A stretch of DNA of 64,000 nt from Andalucia godoyi (taxonomy: Eukaryota; Discoba; Jakobea; Jakobida; Andaluciidae): the NCBI GenBank assembly GCA_009859145.1, contig VRVR01000040.1, positions 210,770 through 274,769 on the forward strand, given 5' to 3'. The notes under the pieces were generated by a model that saw only the letters and a program-made list of their open reading frames with translations, was not told the origin of the DNA and did not search any database. Positions 41,257-47,720 of this stretch are shown here, one piece after another (position 1 is the stretch's first letter; each line of letters opens with the position of its first letter). The translations under genes and the position numbers were made by a program.

Positions 41257-41544
41257 CTAGGAATGTTCTGGGGAGGTGGGTTTTGTCGAGATGCGCAGAG
41301 CATGCATGACTTCCATTTCTTGCTTGAGAACCGAATTCACCATTCTGTGTTGCTCTACAATGGTCTTGCCACGAAACATCGGCGACTCGACAACGACTGC
41401 AAAACTGACGCCGCAGCCGCCCGAGATGTCCTGCACGTTCAGCTTGGAAGGCTGTAGAGCCGAGCGCAGAATCTTCGAGATGGACGCTTCGGTCGGTCCC
41501 TCTGCTGCCGTCGACAGCAATCTGGCGAATCGCACGCGAAACAT
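41257..41544 (-). CDS. BOLA3: BolA-family protein (BOLA3 type, mitochondrial)
   Basis: 95 residues. The N-terminus MFRVRFARLLSTAAEG is a short mitochondrial presequence. The core has VQDISGGCGVSF with the BOLA3-specific Cys44, then VEQHRMVNSVLKQEM and EVMHALRI with the conserved C-terminal His. BOLA3 works with the glutaredoxin GLRX5 and NFU1 in mitochondrial [4Fe-4S] cluster delivery to enzymes such as lipoate synthase. Complete for the family. Confidence 0.92.
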   Translation of the reverse strand: MFRVRFARLLSTAAEGPTEASISKILRSALQPSKLNVQDISGGCGVSFAVVVESPMFRGKTIVEQHRMVNSVLKQEMEVMHALRISTKPTSPEHS

Positions 41545-41749
41545 GCTTCGTCTCTCAAAAAATTAATAAAATTATATTCCGCTCTTTACGAGGTTTTATT
41601 ATCCAACCACCAGCTTCCTTTTAGGCCCGTCAGAATTCAAAAATTAATTAAAATAAAAAAAGGACACAATCACAAACAAATAAAAAACGCACGAGGAAAA
41701 CATGCGGACTACAGTGCACTACAGTGGACACGGTTCCGCTCGCATTGTG

Positions 41750-42104
41750 GGTCATCGGCGAAGCCGTCACCGAGGACAGATCCAAGGCACATATGTTTTT
41801 TAAAAAAAAATTAACTGGGGCGAGCACCACCTCCTCAATGCAGATTGCTCTGCGTCAAAGGGTCGTCGCAACCACGAGTTTCTTGGTTCTCGGCATCGTC
41901 GCGGGCATGGCCGGTTTGCGTTTGTTGGGAACATCCCTCTTTGGAGCCATGCGATGTTTTTGTCTTTGTCTCTGATGAGAGGTGGTGCTTGAGGGATCGA
42001 TTAAAAATGTAAAAAAACAGAAAGGAAAAGAAAGGAATTTGAAAATTCTAGACATGACTATGGTAGGAACGTCTGTTGCTTGATGCTCAACGTTGATGCA
42101 GAAG
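41750..42104 (-). repeat. Fanzor-associated dispersed repeat, copy A
   Basis: About 355 bp. Oriented like the Fanzor relic (minus strand), it begins about 30 bp after the Fanzor stop and ends in a terminal hairpin region (GGATCTGTC, GTGACGGCTTCGCCGATGACC at the boundary, 41750). Within it AGCACCACCTC and GAGGTGGTGCT (11-bp perfect inverted repeats, near 41823 and 41980) enclose about 150 bases that include a second hairpin (GCAGA-TTGC-TCTGC). Nearly identical to copy C in the core; carries a 2-base insertion relative to B and C. Confidence 0.9.
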
Positions 42105-42134
42105 ATGCCTACATTATACACTGAACATGCATAT

Positions 42135-42429
42135 CTATGAACAGACATGCATATTCAGTCTTGCATCCCGTTGCCGGGAAGGGGATAGGGCCCCAACACA
42201 CCTCACGGCGCTCTTCAGATAAATGTTCCGCGCTCCGTTCCCAATCTCGATCAATCTGCGAGCTACACGCGGGACATGCAAACACTTTGCTGCTTCCGCC
42301 TCGACGTGCATGGATCTCACCGCAGCGCCCGCACGTTTTGGACGTGTGCTCCTCCGTCACGATGGCAACATGGCGCTCGCGATACTCGGTCGCCTTATGG
42401 AACAAACGTTGCAAAAAGTGAAGCCAACG
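42135..42429 (-). pseudogene. Fanzor (eukaryotic TnpB-like) RNA-guided nuclease, C-terminal fragment, frameshifted
   Basis: Encodes RWLHFLQRLFHKATEY, then VTEEHTSKTCGRCGEIH, GGSSKVFACPACSSQIDRD: the C-terminal helix, the four-cysteine zinc ribbon (CGRC and CPAC) and the DRD aspartate of RuvC-III. The next residues of the family (NGARNIYLKSA) are present but in another frame: one extra G in GGG at about 42240-42242 breaks the motif. Family knowledge: TnpB and Fanzor end in TSKxCxxCG...CxxC...DRDxNGARNI. Fanzors are OMEGA-type nucleases guided by an RNA from the 3' end of their element. Stop at 42135. Confidence 0.85.
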
Positions 42430-42683
42430 AATGATAGAATAGATGGCTACGGATGCTGCGTTAAAGAGTGTCGAAAATGCGGAGCGTGTGTCACCAGCTG
42501 AATTTTGGCCGAGCGTACGTAAGCACGAATTCCCCTGTGGAACAAACGTGCAAGTGTCGGCCAGTGTCGATCGTGTCAACAGTCGTCACGCGATTCGGGT
42601 TCGTGATGTCACTGCTGGTCACAGGGATTGTCACTCCTTGATGCCTGAACGGCTGACACGACTCCGCACAGACTGAACGGCCT

Positions 42684-42690
42684 TATATAA
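42684..42690 (+). promoter_or_regulatory. TATA-like box upstream of the small 40-residue gene
   Basis: TATATAA about 150 bases before the ATG, followed by a long pyrimidine-rich leader. Position fits a pol II TATA element if the leader is about 110-120 bases. Confidence 0.4.
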
Positions 42691-42836
42691 AAACAGGTTT
42701 GCGCAACGTTTTTGTTCTTTCCTTTCTTCCTTTCTTTTATTTTCTATTCTTTTCCCCTCCTCTTCCCCCTTCTTTTCTTTTCATCCACACAACCCCCCCA
42801 CACACTCCCAGACCCACCCGTTACCGCAGACAGAAA

Positions 42837-42959
42837 ATGGCCGACCAAAACAAGTCCACCGCCGACAAGGCAAAAGAGAAGGCGACTGCCGCCAAGGACA
42901 AGATCTCCTCAGGATTCTCCTCTTTGAAGGACAAGGTCAGTGGAGGCAAGAAGGAGTAA
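42837..42959 (+). CDS. 40-residue LEA/stress-type amphipathic protein
   Basis: 40 residues, almost entirely Lys, Ala, Asp, Ser and Gly (DKAKEKATAAKDKISSGFSS). Codon choice is strongly biased to C- and G-ending codons (GCC, GAC, AAG, TCC), stronger than its surroundings and typical of an abundantly expressed gene. The pattern of alternating charges with spaced alanines and one hydrophobic face resembles small hydrophilins/LEA-like or CsbD-like proteins made under stress. It has a promoter-like TATATAA and a pyrimidine-rich leader. It lies, in opposite orientation, inside the gap of the broken Fanzor. Confidence 0.65.
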   Translation: MADQNKSTADKAKEKATAAKDKISSGFSSLKDKVSGGKKE

Positions 42960-43215
42960 AAAAGACCTTCTCCCCTCCTGGGAACGTCAAGTCGGGGCTG
43001 CCCAAGGAAGGTGGATCTCGAGATCCCTTCCACACGAGCAAAAGCCGGTCACGTCTTAGCAAAAAGAGTAAAGCGCTCACTTGAAATCAACACCTCGCAT
43101 TTTCCGTCAGTTTCTGCTAATGCTTGCGGCCAAACTTTTGTATGCTGACAATGCATTTTTTAAACAAAACTTTAAACCAATACGTAGCGCTAGGTGCTGA
43201 GAAGGGTACGCACGA

Positions 43216-43420
43216 CGGCAGCAGCACCTGTCGTGCAGTCTTGCATCGAATGCGGCGTTTTCTTCCCTTCTGTCGGGCCCCTCCGCACCACACGAGACAT
43301 GTGGAATTCCGGAAGTGGAATGCAGCCATGTTCCTCACACAGCCATTTCGCAAGTTTGCGATGCATGACTGTCGTCAGGTTGCGGATCTTCTGACATATT
43401 CGCAACTGCGCACGACCCAT
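43216..43420 (-). pseudogene. Fanzor nuclease, RuvC-II region fragment, frameshifted
   Basis: One frame reads VMHRKLAKWLCEEHGC and IPLPEFHMSRVVRRG; the next reads RKRRIRCKTARQVLL. In Fanzors these are consecutive: a helix, the LPEF motif carrying the RuvC-II glutamate, and the R-I-x-x-KTAR block that precedes the C-terminal helix found at 42429. A frameshift lies at about 43260-43285. RuvC-I and the N-terminal domains are missing; the fragment starts about 50 bp after the stop of the NHL-repeat gene. Confidence 0.78.
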
Positions 43421-43467
43421 CGCGTACCGCTACACGGCACCGGAATAAGGACAAAGTATGCCCAATG

Positions 43468-45393
43468 TTATAAGAGATATACAGTGGAGACAATGCCGTC
43501 GTCAATATCAATGTATCGAGCAACGCCCTGGCTCAGGGTCTGGATCCACAATCGGCGGTCCACGAGTTGCAGTCGGAAAGGCGCCCACAAGCTGGCTTCG
43601 AGCACACGGCCATCCTGCTCAATGTCCCATCCCCGGCCACCCACCACCGTCCAAACGCGCTGTGATTCCAGATCAATGCCGCGGACTGCATGGTTTCCGG
43701 TGTCGGCAACATAGACAACGTTTCGATGTGCGTCCCACACTGCGGAGCACGGCGTGTGAAAGCGAGCCGCACCGAGGGGTCCATCAACGTATCCAGATTG
43801 TCCTTCTTTTCCCGCGATTGTCAGCCTCGCAACAGACGATCTATGCTCCAAAGACAGTCCAAGACAGTGCACAACATGCAACACTGGATCCGCATCAAAC
43901 GCGGTTTGGGCGAGTCCAGACTGGAAAGAAGGGACTCGATTCAAGAGTGGAAGATGACTAAGAAGCTGGGTCGGAATGGGGGGTCTTGCTGGATGTGAGA
44001 TGCGCAAAATCGACACGGAAGGAATGGCAACATAAGCATCTGGAAACCGTGCGACGATGGACATGTTCTGACGCATGGAAGATTGCGCCAGCGATATGCA
44101 TTCTGTATGACCCAGACAATGGGCTTTTCCGTGCGATGCACAGAACAGGAACAGCCGGTGAATGGTTCTGGAATCCGCATCCAGCGCCAGCATTGTCATT
44201 GGCGACGTCGAGTACAACGAGAAAGCCGTCCATTTTCCTGGACAGTCGATGACTTGCGCAGCCGTAGAATCCCACTGCGAAGCGTTCCACAGCACAAATG
44301 CACCAACCCCACTGGCCACGACTGTTCCATCCATGAGAGAGACGTCCGTGAAAGTTATCGGAGAGGACGCATCCCCAACGACAACGCGTCTCATTTCGCC
44401 ACCGTTCTCACTCCCGACTTGAGAAACCAAGGAAAACGTCCACAGTTCCCCCTTTCCGTTCAGTATCCACAATCGATGGTGGTGGGACACCATTTTGGAC
44501 ACATGGTGCTTTGAAAGATCAGTCGTTTTCCGAAGACACTGGAGCGTACCCTGGTTAAGATCCATGCCGTAGGACCGAATGCACAAGCCATCGTACAGAA
44601 GCAGCTCTTGCGACGGTGCATCGAAGCACAGTGCGGAGGCAACAGGGAGCTCGTGAAAGCTGAGTAGTGGAAGCGACGGCGCAAACCATCCTCGGTCCGA
44701 GCACATGACAAGATGATTCTCGGAAATCGAAGCGCCGGCAGCACCGCCGAGAGCACCCCCACAGGAAGCAGACGATGGAATCACACATGCAGCATAAAAC
44801 AAAGCAGGAGAGTCGTCCATGCGCTTCATAATCCAATCGCCTTCCACATGGACCAGGAAGCGTTCAATGGAATGCAAGAGCTGGAATTCAAGCGTTTCGT
44901 CGTTGGGATCCAGATGAACAAGCGATTGAATATCGCCTGCAGAAACAAAACAAGCAGACGGCTTCCAAGACTTATGCACACCAGATTGCGTGCTATCCGT
45001 CTTCAATTCGCTGCACAGCATTGGAGCCGCAATCTTTTTCATGTCTGGATAATCGACGAGGACAGATAGTTTGAAGCCCGAAGAGTACGATGACGTTGCA
45101 AATCGGTACCATAGCAGCGAATGCACCTTCCCTTCAGTCTCTGCAGATCGAATGACTGCTGTAGAAGGCCGTCCGCGAGAATGAGCATCCGCGGCTGCAT
45201 CTTGCGAATGGTACTGGATATTTCGCCGAAACAAGGAAACAATCCTGCTGCAGAATGGAAGAGTTGGCGGCTGTGTTTGGGGAGGTAAGCAATGTGCATT
45301 GAGCCGCAGATTGCAATCTTCTCCGTCCTTCACAGGAAACCTTTGCGACAACCCAGAGCTAATGGAGTCGAGGCTCCACGAAGCGCCGTTCAT
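43468..45393 (-). CDS. NHL-repeat beta-propeller protein
   Basis: 641 residues from ATG 45393 (NGASWSLDSISSGL). The upstream open frame is AT-rich spacer. The C-terminal part has NHL-like strands: GYVDGPLGAARFHTPCSAVW, NVVYVADTGNHAVRGIDL and WDIEQDGRVLEASLWAPFRL. The middle consists of further beta-rich repeats without a clear family. No signal peptide or membrane span, so it is likely cytosolic or nuclear. Function unknown; NHL propellers usually bind protein or RNA. Confidence 0.78.
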   Translation of the reverse strand: MNGASWSLDSISSGLSQRFPVKDGEDCNLRLNAHCLPPQTQPPTLPFCSRIVSLFRRNIQYHSQDAAADAHSRGRPSTAVIRSAETEGKVHSLLWYRFATSSYSSGFKLSVLVDYPDMKKIAAPMLCSELKTDSTQSGVHKSWKPSACFVSAGDIQSLVHLDPNDETLEFQLLHSIERFLVHVEGDWIMKRMDDSPALFYAACVIPSSASCGGALGGAAGASISENHLVMCSDRGWFAPSLPLLSFHELPVASALCFDAPSQELLLYDGLCIRSYGMDLNQGTLQCLRKTTDLSKHHVSKMVSHHHRLWILNGKGELWTFSLVSQVGSENGGEMRRVVVGDASSPITFTDVSLMDGTVVASGVGAFVLWNASQWDSTAAQVIDCPGKWTAFSLYSTSPMTMLALDADSRTIHRLFLFCASHGKAHCLGHTECISLAQSSMRQNMSIVARFPDAYVAIPSVSILRISHPARPPIPTQLLSHLPLLNRVPSFQSGLAQTAFDADPVLHVVHCLGLSLEHRSSVARLTIAGKEGQSGYVDGPLGAARFHTPCSAVWDAHRNVVYVADTGNHAVRGIDLESQRVWTVVGGRGWDIEQDGRVLEASLWAPFRLQLVDRRLWIQTLSQGVARYIDIDDGIVSTVYLL

Positions 45394-45783
45394 CGCCAAT
45401 ATGATTGAAACCACGCCCTTTCCTCCCTCGTTTACAACAATTATAAAATATAAATAAAAAAATACGGAGACCTTTCTGCTTTTCTCCCCAAGCGTTTTTA
45501 CCAAACTGTCATTTTTTGAATTTGTTCGTTTCTCTTGCATATATAAAATAAATATATATATATATATATATGTATACATATTGGGGGGTGTGTGTTGCGA
45601 GCATCATCACGTGATGCTGTCTTTCCAAAAGCCCGGCAGTGGTGAACAGCAAGACACAGCGACTCATGCTTCTTCTCCTCTTGGATAAAAAAATGCAAAA
45701 ACCTGAATATTTTCTTTTCTTTTCATATCCCTCTCACCTCTTGCTTAGGTTTGCGGACGGAATAGACGCGTGGTGGGGAAGGA
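45394..45783. promoter_or_regulatory. divergent promoter region of NHL and PRPF4 genes
   Basis: 390 bases with AT-rich sequence and a (TA)n run at about 45555-45572 between two divergent genes. Probably a shared promoter; no RNA gene seen. Confidence 0.45.
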
Positions 45784-47193
45784 ATGGCAGAGTCCAGAGG
45801 CCAAGGAGAGGCAAGCGCGGGAACTCTGTCTCAGCATCTGCTGTCCGTGAGGGAGAGGTTGGAAAAACAGCGAATTGCACAAAGTATTTATGTGCCATCC
45901 GAGGACGCCGAGATGCAAGCTGCGCTTTCCCAGCGTGGGTTTCCGGCTGCGATTGACGGAGAGGACTTGTATGCACGAAGGCAAAGACTCAAGCAGGCGT
46001 TGGTGGAGGAAGCTTGGTCGGCGATGAACGGCCCCAGTGCCGAAGCCGAGCGAAATGAAGACGCAGACGCAGACGCAGACGATGACGTGGAGATGGGAAC
46101 TGCAAAGGTCGCCGAGGAGCACTGGGAGGAGGGGTCGAGTGTCATCAAAGAATGGAGACTGCAGATTGCGCAGTCGTCCTTCAGGAATGCGTACCGTAGA
46201 AATCTGCGGAAGAATATGCCGATGGAGTCCACTGTTTCTTCGTCGCAGAACTATGCGGAACTCACAACGATCGCTTCCCAGATTGGTTCGGACCGACCGT
46301 TGTCGAGCGTTGCATACGTCCCATGGACCGATTCCATATGGGTGGGCTGTTTCGGAGGCAGCGTCCATTCCTTCTCGACGGACTATCTGACCGGAAATGG
46401 CCGAGTTGGATGTCTGGATGGCCGAGCGGCTTGCATGGATGTTTGTGCGTGGAGCAAGCTTGTTGCGTGTGGCAGTGGGTCTGGGGCGCTACATTTGTGT
46501 TATCCGTCGGACAAGGACGAGTCCCATGTCTTTAGTTCGTTTTCGTTGCATCAGAATCGCGTTTCTGACATCGCCTGGCATCCCCATCTTCCCTTGCTTC
46601 TTGCTTCGTCCCATGACTCGACGTTTTCCGTGAACGTCGTTCGCGAGGCTGCATTGGATGTACTGTATCGACAATCAGGACATCAGCGGCCCGTACATGC
46701 AATTTCCGTGCACATGGACGGGGGTCTCCTGGCGTCTGCCGATGCTGAGGGGCTTGTTTCCTTGTGGGACTTGCGTGTAGGGAAACCCGTTGCGCTTCTC
46801 AGCGATCACATCCGAGATGCATTTGACGTCTCCTTCAGCCCCGTGGATCCGTACTGTTTGGTCTCTGTCGGCGCCGACTGTTTCTTGCGCCAAATTGATG
46901 TTCGCAATATGCAAGGCTCGCCGCAGTCTGCTGGATCCAGCCAGAAGCACGTTGTCGCTGCTATCCCGGCGCACTCGTCTGCTATAGTCCTGGCATCTTT
47001 TATCGGTCAATCTTCGTTGCTGGTTTCCGCGGATATCAGTGGCGTCATCAAGATCTGGGATGGGCAGCATCAAATAGCGGAGGTTGCTGCACATTCGGGA
47101 ATCGTCTTTGATGTGGCCGAGCTGCCCGGCGGAAGTCTTGTGTCGGTTTCGCACGATCAGACACTCAAACTGCTGTCGTCGTCGCAAGCATGA
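45784..47193 (+). CDS. PRPF4: U4/U6 snRNP protein Prp4 (WD40)
   Basis: 469 residues. The N-terminal splicing-factor motif is visible as EMQAALSQRGFPAAIDGEDL followed by YARRQRLKQALVEE, then an acidic linker. SQIGSDRPLSSVAYVPW opens the WD40 propeller exactly as in Prp4 (SQIGDERPLT...), and six or seven blades follow, ending KIWDGQHQIAEV and SVSHDQTLKLLSS. Prp4 binds Prp3 on U4/U6 and stabilises the tri-snRNP. It implies an active spliceosome despite few introns. Ends in TGA. Confidence 0.87.
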   Translation: MAESRGQGEASAGTLSQHLLSVRERLEKQRIAQSIYVPSEDAEMQAALSQRGFPAAIDGEDLYARRQRLKQALVEEAWSAMNGPSAEAERNEDADADADDDVEMGTAKVAEEHWEEGSSVIKEWRLQIAQSSFRNAYRRNLRKNMPMESTVSSSQNYAELTTIASQIGSDRPLSSVAYVPWTDSIWVGCFGGSVHSFSTDYLTGNGRVGCLDGRAACMDVCAWSKLVACGSGSGALHLCYPSDKDESHVFSSFSLHQNRVSDIAWHPHLPLLLASSHDSTFSVNVVREAALDVLYRQSGHQRPVHAISVHMDGGLLASADAEGLVSLWDLRVGKPVALLSDHIRDAFDVSFSPVDPYCLVSVGADCFLRQIDVRNMQGSPQSAGSSQKHVVAAIPAHSSAIVLASFIGQSSLLVSADISGVIKIWDGQHQIAEVAAHSGIVFDVAELPGGSLVSVSHDQTLKLLSSSQA

Positions 47194-47720
47194 AATGAAG
47201 CACTTGACGCGTGCTAGCGATCCACTTCCAAACTCCCTCCGTTTTTTCATTGCTATTGTTAATGTAACCGTAAAATATATGTAACGTTATATATGCGAGT
47301 GTGTATGCGTGCTTCTGCGTAGTGTTTATTTCCGGGGGAGGAGGGCTCACTGTGCCTTTTTTTTTTGGCGCTGCTGCCAGTCGTATGCCTGCACTTTCCG
47401 TTGCACACAATCGTCACCCCCGTCCCCCGTATTCAATTGATGCTGCCCAATTTTCCCTCCGTTTTGGAGACACCGAAGCCGGAAAGGTTACCCATTTCCC
47501 CAGTATTTCAGTCTTCAGGGTTTTCTTCTTCTTTTCGTCAGCTCCGAAACCGACCAGCTATCAGCTTTATGAACGGCGAAAGAGCCCGTCAGCGGTAATC
47601 TCAGTTCCAGCGATGCAGCCTCGTTCTCCTCCTTCCTCACATTGTCCACGCAGTCACTCGCGCGTTCGCACATACGCATACGAACATATTGACGGATGTC
47701 CACAGAGCAAAAGCGAAAGG
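47194..47720. other. spacer and leader upstream of meckelin
   Basis: Includes ATATATGTAACGTTATATATG near 47273-47297 and a long leader. The meckelin frame is open from 47301, but the signal peptide begins at ATG 47721. Confidence 0.5.

Larger units (their letters stand above)
42430..43215. other. insertion separating the two Fanzor fragments
   Basis: About 786 bp between two pieces of Fanzor that would be nearly adjacent in an intact protein. It includes the small plus-strand gene at 42837-42959 with its own TATA-like promoter. Either a segment inserted into Fanzor, or two separate Fanzor fragments lie head to tail here. I see no clear target-site duplication. Confidence 0.6.

Noticed and set aside
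41960..42000. CTGATGAG in the repeat as a hammerhead ribozyme core
   Set aside because: No GAAA box and no suitable third stem; the sequence is better explained by the 11-bp inverted repeat.
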